Source: Croceitalea rosinachiae | GTDB taxonomy: Bacteria; Bacteroidota; Bacteroidia; Flavobacteriales; Flavobacteriaceae | Assembly: GCF_031846445.1 (NCBI RefSeq) | Contig: NZ_JAVRHR010000001.1 | Span: 1,178,001 to 1,242,000, forward strand | Direction: 5' to 3' | DNA: 64,000 nucleotides | Shown here: in pieces, positions 43,570 through 52,140 of the stretch | Layout of the letters: each line of letters opens with the position of its first letter | Numbering within the stretch: position 1 is the first letter of the stretch | The notes under the pieces: model-generated | The model's database searches: none | What the model saw: only the letters and a program-made list of their open reading frames with translations | Told to the model about the DNA's origin: nothing | Made by a program: the position numbers and the translations under genes

Positions 43570-44124
43570 TTATAGTTTACCTGCTTTATGTTCATCTTGC
43601 CATTTGGCAAGCTTTTTCCAGTCTCCCTTAAAGGCCATCTTAGCCTGCATTGGCCATGAAGCTGGATCATGTATCTGATAGCGTTTGCCCCCAGAGTCTA
43701 AAACTTCTTGACATTTAGCAACTGTCGCGTCTGATAGTGCCTGCCATGTTTTAATATCAAAATTGTGAAACAAACCTTCAATTTTTGGCCCAATTCCCTC
43801 AACAATTTTTAAATCATCCTGCTTTATTTTTTTTCCAAAAGCAGCTTTGGCTGCTGCCGCATCAAAAGCCATTGCAGCTGACCCGGCGGCTAATGAAGAA
43901 GCAACCTTAGACTTAGCAGGTTTTGCAACTGGTTTTACAGCCAATTTTTTGTTACAGGCATCCAAATCTGCTTTCAGACTTGCATTTTCATTTTCAAGGG
44001 CCTTCAGCTCTGGAGAATTATCAATGACGTCACTTTTTCCTTTGCCCCAGTAATAGCCAATTATACCACAAATTGCGCCTACTAACAATGGAATTAACCA
44101 GCACCAAATATTATCAAAATTCAT
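43570..44124 (-). CDS. Membrane-anchored helix-hairpin-helix-like protein (COG3743 type)
   Basis: 184 residues: an N-terminal membrane helix (LIPLLVGAICGIIGYYWG), a short coiled coil (LKALENENASLKADLDACNKKL), an Ala/Lys-rich linker and a C-terminal domain beginning DDLKIVEGIGPKIEGLFHNF, the Gly-x-Gly hairpin of proteins annotated as predicted 5' DNA nuclease or L21-like domain. Whether it binds DNA is unknown. It lies 29 bases downstream of the OmpA-like gene on the same strand, so the pair is probably co-transcribed. Confidence 0.75.
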   Translation of the reverse strand: MNFDNIWCWLIPLLVGAICGIIGYYWGKGKSDVIDNSPELKALENENASLKADLDACNKKLAVKPVAKPAKSKVASSLAAGSAAMAFDAAAAKAAFGKKIKQDDLKIVEGIGPKIEGLFHNFDIKTWQALSDATVAKCQEVLDSGGKRYQIHDPASWPMQAKMAFKGDWKKLAKWQDEHKAGKL

Positions 44125-44153
44125 TTTTTATAGTTTTAAGTGTTATTTAATTT

Positions 44154-45065
44154 TTAATTGAGTGTTACAACAGTTCGTCTGTTTTTTGACCTTCCTTCTT
44201 CAGTTGCGTTTGTTGCAATAGGGGAATCAGGGCCATGAGAAGTTGCATTTATTTTATCAGCTATAATTCCATTTCGAACAAGATAAGCCTTGACAAAATC
44301 TGCACGTTCTTGACCTAACCCAATATTGGTCGCTCGATTACCAGTATTATCAGTATGACCAACCACATTACAAGCAGCTCCAGATACTTTATCTAGATAA
44401 GTAGAGATGTTTGCTACTTTCTGACGTTGTTCTGCAGTTAAGTAAATTGCAGCCTCTCCGGTTTCAAAATATAAGACTAGAGGACTAGCTACGATTTCAT
44501 CATGTAAGACTTTTAAATCATCAGCTGTATTTTCATTACCAGCAGAAATTAAATAAGTAATTGGGCCTAACAATTTATTATTCATGGGCAACAATTCATC
44601 CATAAGCTTTCCAAAAGTATTTGTCTGGGCTGATGGAATGCCATTAGATACGAGATAATTTTTGACCGAATTGGCGCGGGCCAAGCCAAGATTTGGAAAA
44701 GCTGAAGGATTGTCTTCATCATTGCGGTAAAGACCAGTAATTTCAATGACCTTATTGGTATTTTCCAATAAGTACGACTTTAGGCTTTGAACACCGTTGC
44801 TAACATTTTCAGAAATAGGCATAAGAATACTTTTCGACGAAAGGTCAAAGTTGAAATTGTCATTAACTTCAAATGCATACTCGCCATCTTTAACCGAAAA
44901 TGGAAACGAAGTAGGTTGGGGTTCAGTAACAGGTATTATTTCTTCGTGAGCCTGTTCATTGTCTGTAGTCGCCAAACGGCAATCACTACAACAAGTAAAA
45001 TAGAAATAGGTTCCTATTAAAATGGTAATAATTATACCCAATAAATAGGATAGGTTTCTTGTCAT
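44154..45065 (-). CDS. OmpA-family protein with two OmpA-like segments
   Basis: 303 residues. An N-terminal hydrophobic segment (LSYLLGIIITILIGTYFYF) followed by CC suggests an anchor or uncleaved signal. The C-terminal OmpA domain (about 190-303) is complete, with peptidoglycan-contact motif GHTDNTGNRATNIGLGQERAD and a closing NRRTVV. The region 70-160 (SKSILMPISENVSNG, LGLARANSVKNYLVSNGI) looks like a second, more divergent OmpA domain. It likely links the envelope to peptidoglycan. It is the first gene of the pair with the COG3743-like protein. Confidence 0.82.
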   Translation of the reverse strand: MTRNLSYLLGIIITILIGTYFYFTCCSDCRLATTDNEQAHEEIIPVTEPQPTSFPFSVKDGEYAFEVNDNFNFDLSSKSILMPISENVSNGVQSLKSYLLENTNKVIEITGLYRNDEDNPSAFPNLGLARANSVKNYLVSNGIPSAQTNTFGKLMDELLPMNNKLLGPITYLISAGNENTADDLKVLHDEIVASPLVLYFETGEAAIYLTAEQRQKVANISTYLDKVSGAACNVVGHTDNTGNRATNIGLGQERADFVKAYLVRNGIIADKINATSHGPDSPIATNATEEGRSKNRRTVVTLN

Positions 45066-45420
45066 GTTTAATAGTTTAGTGTTTGAGGCACAAAGTATTA
45101 AAAATTAGTTAAAAAAGTTAAAATTTTACTAGGAAATTATTCGTTACCAAAGGATTACGAAATTGTAATTTACAACCTTTACGAATTTAAAAATGTAGAA
45201 AGCCTAAAAACTAACCAATTATACAGTTTTTTTGACCACTTATAACAGTGGTGTTTATAGTCTGGAGTATTATTTAGAGATTTGAATTCAAAATTTATTA
45301 GAACTCTATTTCTCCCGACAAGGTTCCGGCATTGAGATAGGGTTTTCAAAATATAAGTTTGAGTTAGTTAAGTTGGTTTTAAAAGCCGTTGTCCTTTGTG
45401 GGTAGCGGTTTTTTATTTTT
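45066..45420. other. 355-base intergenic region without a recognised gene
   Basis: AT-rich spacer between the OmpA gene (divergent) and the isomerase remnant. No conserved protein or RNA was recognised; a weak hairpin with AAAAGCCG and CGGTTTTTT arms lies at about 45390-45416 and could be a terminator relic. Confidence 0.4.
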
Positions 45421-45697
45421 TTGAAGAGCATAAAAAAGTATTTAAGAAATCATAAAGTATCGTATACTAAAGATGCTGCGAAAGAATTCCGTTTTGAAGG
45501 TGACGGTCAAACACCAGATCAATGGATGGCAGGTTTTCCTTTAAAGAGTGACCCAGGCGATGGGTTTATGATATTGCCCAAATTATCGCACAAGCAAAAG
45601 TATCGGGCGTAGATCACTTTTTTTGGAACGTGATATAGCCCCTAACCCTAAGGAAACTTTAAGAAACTCGTATAAAAATTTAAGAAGGCTTAGTTAA
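45421..45697 (+). pseudogene. C-terminal remnant of a sugar phosphate isomerase/epimerase (TIM barrel), two frameshifts
   Basis: Three frames must be joined. Frame A (45421 to about 45560) gives SIKKYLRN...YTKDAAKEFRFEGDGQTPDQW and GFPLKSDPGDG. Frame B (about 45564-45620) gives VYDIAQIIAQAKVSGVDHFF. Frame C (45626-45697) gives ERDIAPNPKETLRNSYKNL and ends at TAA. Together these match the family's C-terminal pattern of a glycine-rich turn, a helix, GVxHFFVEQD and xNPxxxLxxSxxYL. The second shift is in a run of seven T. The N-terminal 200 residues or so are missing and no ATG begins it. A non-functional relic is the best reading; sequencing error cannot explain the lost 5' part. Confidence 0.6.
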
Positions 45698-45701
45698 GAC
45701 T

Positions 45702-47255
45702 TTATAGGTCAAATTTAATCCCCTGTGCTAACGGAAGTTCGGTTGTATAGTTGATGGTGTTGGTTTGCCTGCGCATATAAACTTTCCACGCATCAGAGCC
45801 GCTTTCTCGACCACCGCCTGTTTCTTTTTCACCACCAAAAGCCCCGCCAATTTCAGCACCCGAAGTACCAATGTTTACATTTGCGATTCCGCAATCGCTG
45901 CCAGCAGCTGATAGAAAACGCTCGGCTTCACGCAAATTATTGGTCATTATGGCGGAAGATAACCCCTGTACTACACCGTTTTGTTGTGCTATGGCGTTTT
46001 CTACACTTCCAGAATATTTGAGCAGGTAAAGAATAGGAGCGAAAGTTTCTTCCTGTACCGTTTCAAATGAATTATCAGCTTCTACAATTGCCGGTTTTAC
46101 ATAGCAACCGCTTTCATATCCGTCTCCTTTTAAAACTTCACCTTCCACTAAAATCTGACCACCTTCTTGGAGAACACTTTTAAGAGAAGCATTGTACATG
46201 GCTACTGCATCAGTATCAATTAACGGCCCTACATGATTGTTCTCATCCAATGGATTGCCAATACGAAGCTGTTTATACGCATCGACAACGCTGTTTTTTA
46301 CTTGGTCATACACAGATTCATGAACAATTAATCTACGGGTTGATGTACAGCGTTGTCCAGCAGTACCGACAGCACCAAAAACAGCACCAATAACGGTCAT
46401 TTTAATATCCGCGTCTGGCGTTACAATAATAGCGTTGTTTCCCCCAAGCTCTAATAATGATTTGCCTAGGCGAGCTGCTACGGCTTGAGCAACTATTTTC
46501 CCCATTCTAATGGATCCTGTAGCCGAAACTAAAGGTATTCTTTTGTCGTTGGTCATCATTTCACCAACTTTGTAATCTCCATTGATCAAACAAGAAATTC
46601 CTTCTGGCAAATTATTATCTTTTAAAACTTCGGCTATAATATTTTGACAGGCAACACCACACAAAGGCGTTTTTTCGGAAGGCTTCCAAACACAAACATC
46701 TCCGCTTACCCATGCTAAAGCCGTATTCCATGCCCAAACAGCAACAGGAAAGTTAAATGCGGAAATGATTCCAACTACCCCTAAAGGGTGATATTGTTCA
46801 TACATGCGATGACCAGGGCGTTCAGAATGCATGGTTAATCCATGTAATTGTCTTGATAAACCAACAGCAAAATCACAGATATCAATCATTTCTTGTACCT
46901 CGCCCAATCCTTCTTGGTATGACTTGCCCATTTCATATGAAACTAACTTGCCAAGAGGCTCTTTGAGCTCTCTTAATTTTTCACCAAACTGTCTGACAAT
47001 TTCACCACGTTGAGGAGCAGGCATGGTTTTCCAATCTTTAAAAGCTGTAGTGGCTGCTTGCATCACTTTCTCATATTCAGCTTTTGTGGTTGCTTTTACT
47101 TTTCCAATTAACTCACCATCAACTGGAGAATAGGATGTTATTAATTCGCCCGACCCAAAACTATTTATACCCGTTGAGGTACCATCATTAATTTCTTTTA
47201 GGCCTAGTTGTTTTAGGGCGGTATCTAATCCGAAAGCTGAAGCAATTTTTGACAT
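45702..47255 (-). CDS. Aldehyde dehydrogenase, ALDH7/antiquitin-like
   Basis: 517 residues, NAD(P)-dependent. The catalytic cysteine is in GTAGQRCTSTRRLIV, the general-base glutamate in LLELGGNNA, and cofactor contacts in SAFNFPVAVWAWN and VSATGSIRMGK. The N-terminal ~25 residues and the GQRCTSTRR form resemble the ALDH7 group (alpha-aminoadipic semialdehyde dehydrogenase). Its neighbour encodes 3-hydroxyanthranilate dioxygenase, which makes aminomuconate semialdehyde dehydrogenase a second possibility. It ends next to the isomerase remnant. Confidence 0.9.
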   Translation of the reverse strand: MSKIASAFGLDTALKQLGLKEINDGTSTGINSFGSGELITSYSPVDGELIGKVKATTKAEYEKVMQAATTAFKDWKTMPAPQRGEIVRQFGEKLRELKEPLGKLVSYEMGKSYQEGLGEVQEMIDICDFAVGLSRQLHGLTMHSERPGHRMYEQYHPLGVVGIISAFNFPVAVWAWNTALAWVSGDVCVWKPSEKTPLCGVACQNIIAEVLKDNNLPEGISCLINGDYKVGEMMTNDKRIPLVSATGSIRMGKIVAQAVAARLGKSLLELGGNNAIIVTPDADIKMTVIGAVFGAVGTAGQRCTSTRRLIVHESVYDQVKNSVVDAYKQLRIGNPLDENNHVGPLIDTDAVAMYNASLKSVLQEGGQILVEGEVLKGDGYESGCYVKPAIVEADNSFETVQEETFAPILYLLKYSGSVENAIAQQNGVVQGLSSAIMTNNLREAERFLSAAGSDCGIANVNIGTSGAEIGGAFGGEKETGGGRESGSDAWKVYMRRQTNTINYTTELPLAQGIKFDL

Positions 47256-47297
47256 TTTATAACTTTTTAAAGCAGTATTGTTGGATTTTGCACAAAA

Positions 47298-47675
47298 CTA
47301 CGAAGAATAAAGGGTAGCTAAAAGCAAAATAATGGCGATTAACGCAGGGAGGGCCTGAATAGTAAATATCTTTTTTGAAACCGAAATCGCTCCATAAATA
47401 CCTGCAATAGCTACACATGACAAAAAGAAAAGTGCGGTGTAAATTTGCCACTGCATATCTTGGATTAGAAGAGACCACACAAGACCAGCAGCTAAAAAAC
47501 CATTGTATAATCCTTGATTAGCAGCCATTGACTTTGTGGGTTCGAATAAATCTTGCGGAAAATTTAGAAAGACTTTTCGCGCTTTAGTGGTCCAAGCAAA
47601 CATCTCTAACCATAGAAAGTAAAAATGTAATAGGGCAACAATAGCGATAATAATTTTAGTAATGAGTAGTATCAT
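47298..47675 (-). CDS. DUF1304 membrane protein
   Basis: 125 residues with four hydrophobic helices. The motif LHFYFLWLEMFAWTTKARKVF near the N-terminus, then NQGLYNGFLAAGL, are the family's conserved features. Function unknown. It overlaps the dioxygenase stop/start by one base and precedes the ALDH gene by 42 bases, so the three are likely co-transcribed. Confidence 0.85.
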   Translation of the reverse strand: MILLITKIIIAIVALLHFYFLWLEMFAWTTKARKVFLNFPQDLFEPTKSMAANQGLYNGFLAAGLVWSLLIQDMQWQIYTALFFLSCVAIAGIYGAISVSKKIFTIQALPALIAIILLLATLYSS

Positions 47676-48220
47676 TATTCTTTGTTTTTGGCGATATAGC
47701 GTTCATCAACGGGCATCACAGTATTACAATTCTTGCAGGTCCGTAATTCTTTAGACCCGTAAAAATGTTTAAAATGACCTAAAAAGTCTTTTTCAATATC
47801 ATGGAGTGTAAAATAAGCCTCATACAATTTATGGTTGCAATTGTCACAGAACCATAAAAGACCATCATCAACATTCATTTGATTTCTCTTACGTTCAACC
47901 ACCAAACCAATTGATTTTTTATGACGAACTGGCGAATGGGGAACTTTAGCCGGATGCAAATACATATCCCCTGGCCCTAGTTTCATGGTTTTCTTTTCTC
48001 CATCTTCTTGAATATGGACCTCTATATTTCCTTCAAGTTGATAAAATAACTCTTCTGTTTCGTTGTAGTGATAGTCTTTACGTGCATTTGGTCCTGCCAC
48101 AATCATTACAATATAATCTCCTGCTTCTTTATATAGATTTTTATTTCCTACTGGCGGTTTTAGTAAACCTCTGTTTTCTTCAATCCATTTATTGAGATTA
48201 AAAGGGGCTTTTATGGCCAT
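47675..48220 (-). CDS. 3-hydroxyanthranilate 3,4-dioxygenase
   Basis: Cupin enzyme of the kynurenine pathway that opens 3-hydroxyanthranilate to aminocarboxymuconate semialdehyde, leading to quinolinate or to degradation. 181 residues. Iron ligands H51, E57 and H95 are present, with R47 and E110 for substrate; a second rubredoxin-like metal site is formed by C125, C128, C162 and C165 (FCDNCN, TCKNCN), diagnostic of the bacterial form. The other kynurenine genes are not in this window. It heads the run with DUF1304 and ALDH. Confidence 0.95.
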   Translation of the reverse strand: MAIKAPFNLNKWIEENRGLLKPPVGNKNLYKEAGDYIVMIVAGPNARKDYHYNETEELFYQLEGNIEVHIQEDGEKKTMKLGPGDMYLHPAKVPHSPVRHKKSIGLVVERKRNQMNVDDGLLWFCDNCNHKLYEAYFTLHDIEKDFLGHFKHFYGSKELRTCKNCNTVMPVDERYIAKNKE

Positions 48221-48272
48221 ATTTTTTTTTGAAAGTTACAAAAAAGCTGTTGTTATAATACAAAAACAAATA

Positions 48273-48300
48273 AGGCCCATAATAATATGAGCCCTATTCA
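48273..48300 (-). terminator. Possible terminator after CAP lipoprotein gene
   Basis: On the minus strand a stem AGGGCTCAT/ATGGGCCT (one bulge, one wobble pair) with a 6-base loop is followed by TATTTGTTTTTG. Moderate. Confidence 0.4.
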
Positions 48301-48351
48301 AACCATTGAAATACTTATTAAAACACTTAATATAAAAATCGAATAGTATTT

Positions 48352-48840
48352 TTATTTTTTGAAGAAAATTTGGGTGTAAAACAATTCTCCTTCTGAATTT
48401 TCTTTGATACTTATTGATGTGTGCGTGAAATTACCTTCAATTGTGTTTTTATGCGTAGCACTATCTAACCAGCCTTGTAAAGCCATTTCTGGATCGGGAT
48501 AGTTTTTTGCAACATTTTCCGCAATATGGGTAGCACTTGTTTCCTTAGCTATTTGTGTTGCCCTAGCATTAAAGTTATCATGACTTATCTCATCTTCTAC
48601 TATCATAAACTGGGTATGTTCTTGCGCATATTTATATATAGTAGTACTGAAAGTCAATTCACTTAAGCCATATGAAGTTCTATAAGTGTTAACAATATTA
48701 AAAAGCTCAGATTCCTTCTCTGATATAATTAATGCAGTTTCTTCATTTTCAAAAAGGACTTCCTCATCCTGTACCGAAGTTGTGCTACATGAAGTAAAGG
48801 CTAAAATTGAAATAAATAATATAGTGTAATGTAATTTCAT
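48352..48840 (-). CDS. CAP-domain (SCP-like) lipoprotein
   Basis: 162 residues. The lipobox LAFTSC (C18) indicates a lipid-anchored envelope protein. The CAP domain (about 45-160) shows IVNTYRTSYGLSELTFS, EHTQFM, ISHDNFNARA and AENVAKNYPDPEMALQGWLDSATHKNTIEG, i.e. the conserved histidines and the W-x-S-xxH segment. Bacterial CAP proteins are of uncertain role; a shortened but complete single-domain form is seen here. It stands alone with a 296-base region upstream. Confidence 0.88.
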   Translation of the reverse strand: MKLHYTILFISILAFTSCSTTSVQDEEVLFENEETALIISEKESELFNIVNTYRTSYGLSELTFSTTIYKYAQEHTQFMIVEDEISHDNFNARATQIAKETSATHIAENVAKNYPDPEMALQGWLDSATHKNTIEGNFTHTSISIKENSEGELFYTQIFFKK

Positions 48841-49136
48841 GTTTTGTAGGCTTAAAATTTTTGCTTTGGTTGTTTTGCTTCTGATTTGTTTAGCTAAAGT
48901 ATATCGAGTCTTTGGCGAGACCTCAGAATATCTTTAAGAATCGCTTTTTAATCGACAAGCTGCTAAATCAAGTATAATAAGGGGTTATCGACAAAATGCT
49001 GCCGTCATTTCATCGAAGAAAAGAGACGTTTTGAACGAATTTTAACCTCTTGTCGAGTGTTGAATACCGTTTGTCGGCATATGTTAAAAATGGGGCTAGG
49101 TCAATTGCAAAAAAGTGTCGACTAGTGGTAAAAACA
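48841..49136. other. 296-base intergenic region with repeated TCGACAA words
   Basis: No gene recognised. The word TCGACAA or its complement TTGTCGA occurs at about 48951, 48989 and 49054, with related TTTGTCGG (about 49070) and TGTCGAC (about 49115). It lies between two minus-strand genes and could hold regulator sites for the CAP gene; this is only suggestive. Confidence 0.35.
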
Positions 49137-49643
49137 TTATTCCTTTTCTAAAGAATTAGTCTCTTGTTTAAAAACAGTACTGAACACAAGTGCACCAATA
49201 TCACGAATTGGTTTATACAGTATAGAATCTGTTTGCGTTTCTTTATTGACAAAATTGAAAGAAGAGGTGGCCCTTTCAAAGAAGATAAGTAGTGCACCAA
49301 GAATTACTGCTACTTTTAAAGTGCCAAATATTGCCCCTGCAATTTTATTCAAAAGCCCAAGCATAGCAAAATCAGCAATCTTTGTTAAAAATTTTCCAGC
49401 TAAGTGTACAATCAAAACAATCGCAATAAAAGTAATAAGGAAGGATGCTATTTTTATATAACGCTCATTCCAATTCATGTTTTGCGAAAGATAGTCCCCA
49501 GCGATATATGAAAAATGAATAGATCCAAATATGCCAGCAATCAAAGCTATCAAAGATGCGAGCTCAACAAAAAGACCATTTTTTAAGCCTTTATATAGTC
49601 CCCAAATTAAAAGAATGCCCAAAACGATATCTATGAAGCTCAT
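49137..49643 (-). CDS. CvpA-family membrane protein
   Basis: 168 residues with four hydrophobic helices (IDIVLGILLIWGLYKGLKNG at the N-terminus, the CvpA signature). CvpA proteins support colicin V export in E. coli and envelope homeostasis in general. It diverges from the small gene at 49744 across 100 bases. Confidence 0.88.
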   Translation of the reverse strand: MSFIDIVLGILLIWGLYKGLKNGLFVELASLIALIAGIFGSIHFSYIAGDYLSQNMNWNERYIKIASFLITFIAIVLIVHLAGKFLTKIADFAMLGLLNKIAGAIFGTLKVAVILGALLIFFERATSSFNFVNKETQTDSILYKPIRDIGALVFSTVFKQETNSLEKE

Positions 49644-49710
49644 GCCACCGGTTTAAACAAATATAGTTGATAGCGAACAACATCAAAATTTTGGAACAAA
49701 TAGATTTCAA

Positions 49711-49737
49711 TTGTGTACGCCGTGAATAGTATCTTTG
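49711..49737 (+). promoter_or_regulatory. Promoter of the 49744 gene
   Basis: TTG (49711-49713), 16-base spacer, TATCTTTG (49730-49737, exact TAnnTTTG). The ATG is only six bases after the box, so the transcript would be leaderless or nearly so. Confidence 0.45.
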
Positions 49738-49743
49738 CCGTAT

Positions 49744-50100
49744 ATGTCAAGAGATATTGTTTTAAAAGAACGATGGGGTTTATTGGTTGATAAACTATCC
49801 GCAAAATTCTCTGATGGCGATCCATTGGAATTGGATGCTATTATTTATTTGGTAGGGGTTCAAGAACTAGGTCAATACCAGCGTGCTTATAAAAAGGATG
49901 AGAAAGTAAATTTAATGCATATTGCCATATGTAGACTTTTGGAACCCTATGGTTATTATGAGTTTGATTTTTTTGATGATGATGGCTGGCCACATTATAG
50001 TATCAAAGAAGAACTACCCCCATTAAAAGCAGGTGAACAAACTGTTTTGATGAAGGAGGCCATCGTAAATTACTTTGTTGAAAAACAATTTATAACCTAA
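49744..50100 (+). CDS. Conserved protein of unknown function
   Basis: 118 residues from the ATG at 49744 (MSRDIVLKERWGLLVDKLSA). Acidic, no signal peptide or membrane helix; FDFFDDDGWPHYSIKEELPP is a notable aromatic/acidic segment. I do not recognise a family. Its stop overlaps the start of the ABM-type gene (TAATG), so the two are coupled. Confidence 0.7.
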   Translation: MSRDIVLKERWGLLVDKLSAKFSDGDPLELDAIIYLVGVQELGQYQRAYKKDEKVNLMHIAICRLLEPYGYYEFDFFDDDGWPHYSIKEELPPLKAGEQTVLMKEAIVNYFVEKQFIT

Positions 50101-50420
50101 TGGAACTTCTAAAACAGTATTACGCAGTTATTTTTACCAATACCAGAACAGTAGGTGATAATGGCTATGCCGAAATGGCCGCAGCAATGGAAACTCTTGC
50201 CAGAAAACAAAAGGGATTTATAGATTTTGAAACAGCTCGTGATCAATTGGGCATATCTGTTAGTTATTGGGATAGTTTGGAGGCTATTGCGAATTGGAAG
50301 GCCAATCTTGACCATCAGGTTGCTCAAAATAAAGGAATGTCTGATTGGTATTCTTGGTATAAAGTTCGGGTTTGCCGAGTAGAACGGGAATATGAGTTTA
50401 ATCATAGAAAATCTAAATAA
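50100..50420 (+). CDS. Antibiotic biosynthesis monooxygenase (ABM)-fold protein
   Basis: 106 residues, a dimeric ferredoxin-like alpha/beta barrel by family. YYAVIFTNTR, AMETLARKQKGFIDFETAR and ISVSYWDSLEAIANWKANLDH are the conserved ABM pattern of small stand-alone members, whose substrates are usually unknown. It is translationally coupled to the preceding gene and 52 bases before glpD. Confidence 0.88.
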   Translation: MELLKQYYAVIFTNTRTVGDNGYAEMAAAMETLARKQKGFIDFETARDQLGISVSYWDSLEAIANWKANLDHQVAQNKGMSDWYSWYKVRVCRVEREYEFNHRKSK

Positions 50421-50472
50421 TAGCACAGAATAGCACAGTATTTTTTTACATCTTTGCAAAAAATTGTACCAT

Positions 50473-52140
50473 ATGAATAAGCCATTACGATTTTCAAATC
50501 TTGATCGAAAAGAAATTGTTCAAGAATTGTCTAAAGAGCGCTATGACCTCGTAGTTATTGGCGGCGGAATAACTGGTGGTGGAATTGCATTGGATGCTGC
50601 TTCGAGAGGGCTTAAAGTTGCTTTGGTCGAAAAAGGAGACTATGCCTCAGGTACCAGCAGTAAATCAACCAAACTTATTCATGGTGGATTGCGTTATTTG
50701 AAGCAGTTTGATTTTTGGTTGGTCAAAGAAGTTGGTTCTGAACGTGCTATAGTGCACAAATTGGCACCTCACTTGGTACTTCCGGAAAAAATGTTATTAC
50801 CACTTATTGATGGTGGTTCTTATGGAAAATGGCTCACATCAATTGGTTTAAAGGTTTATGATATTCTTGCTCAGGTCGAGGGAGAAGATCAACGACAAAT
50901 GTTAGGAAAAAAAGAAGCTCTCAAATTAGAGCCGCTCCTACCAAAAAAGATATTGAACGGAGCGGGTTATTATGCGGAATATAGAACTGATGATGCCCGT
51001 TTGACTACGGAGAATATTAAAACCAGTTTGCAATATGGCGCTAAAGCGCTAAACTATGCCGAGGTTACCGATTTTGTTTATGAAAACGAAAAAGTTGCAG
51101 GGGTAAAAATCAAGGATAATATTAGCGGTGAAATGTTAGAGATAAAGTCTAACTATGTAATTAGTGCTGCTGGCCCTTGGGTTGATGAGCTTAGAAGTAC
51201 AAATAACTCTAAAAAAGGAAAACGTTTACACTTGACCAAAGGGGTTCATTTAGTTTTTCCTTTTGAAAAGCTTCCTGTAAATCAATCCGTTTATTTTGAC
51301 ATTCCAGATGGACGAATGATGTTTGCAATTCCTAGAGGCAAGATAACCTATGTTGGCACTACCGATACCAATTTCAATCTAGACAAGGACAGGGTAGAAA
51401 CGGACCTTGCAGATGCTATATATTTGATATCCGCAGTAAACAACATGTTTCCAGATATCAATTTGGAGATGGAGGATATTATTTCATCCTGGGCAGGACT
51501 CCGTCCTTTGATTCACGAAGAAGGCAAATCTGCCTCTGAACTCTCTCGAAAAGATGAGATTTTCACATCAGATAGCGGATTAATAAGCATTGCGGGAGGT
51601 AAACTTACCGGATATCGAAAAATGGCTGAACGTGTCGTCAATCGTATTACAAAAAAAATAGAGGAAGAGACTGGCGTTGAAGTTGCTGCTTGTACTACAG
51701 ATAAGATTCCATTATGTGGTAGTGATTTTAAAAAATTCAAACATGTAAAAAAATACATTCAAGAAGTTTTCGAACGAATTCAGCCAGATGGGCTTACAGA
51801 ACACGATGCCTGGTTTTTGGTCACCAATTATGGTAAGCAGACTGAAATAATTTTAGACAATTACAAGAGCTTTAGAAATAAGGACAGCCAATTGCGATTG
51901 ATGCGAGCAGAACTAAAGTTTGGTATGGAACATGAAATGGTTTCAAATCCCTTAGATTTCTTTATTCGACGTACAGGCAGATTGTATTTTGACATAGAGA
52001 GTATCAGAATGTACATGAATCCTGTCTTTGATGATGTCAAAAAGGCTTTTGGATATTCAGATGATTCGATGTTGCATTTTAAAGAACAATTAGAAAAGGA
52101 ACTAGAGCGGCATTCTAATTTTTCGTTGGAACGAGCTTAA
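50473..52140 (+). CDS. glpD: FAD-dependent glycerol-3-phosphate dehydrogenase
   Basis: 555 residues. Oxidises glycerol 3-phosphate to dihydroxyacetone phosphate at the inner face of the membrane, passing electrons to quinone. The FAD motif DLVVIGGGITGGGIALDAAS is near the N-terminus, then GTSSKSTKLIHGGLRYL (the GlpD signature), TKGVHLVFP and a C-terminal helical cap. Start at ATG 50473 (MNKPLRFSNLDR) is preferred to a TTG nine bases earlier. A sequence ACATCTTTGC just upstream resembles a -7 box with one mismatch. It is convergent with gpsA, overlapping by four bases. Confidence 0.95.
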   Translation: MNKPLRFSNLDRKEIVQELSKERYDLVVIGGGITGGGIALDAASRGLKVALVEKGDYASGTSSKSTKLIHGGLRYLKQFDFWLVKEVGSERAIVHKLAPHLVLPEKMLLPLIDGGSYGKWLTSIGLKVYDILAQVEGEDQRQMLGKKEALKLEPLLPKKILNGAGYYAEYRTDDARLTTENIKTSLQYGAKALNYAEVTDFVYENEKVAGVKIKDNISGEMLEIKSNYVISAAGPWVDELRSTNNSKKGKRLHLTKGVHLVFPFEKLPVNQSVYFDIPDGRMMFAIPRGKITYVGTTDTNFNLDKDRVETDLADAIYLISAVNNMFPDINLEMEDIISSWAGLRPLIHEEGKSASELSRKDEIFTSDSGLISIAGGKLTGYRKMAERVVNRITKKIEEETGVEVAACTTDKIPLCGSDFKKFKHVKKYIQEVFERIQPDGLTEHDAWFLVTNYGKQTEIILDNYKSFRNKDSQLRLMRAELKFGMEHEMVSNPLDFFIRRTGRLYFDIESIRMYMNPVFDDVKKAFGYSDDSMLHFKEQLEKELERHSNFSLERA

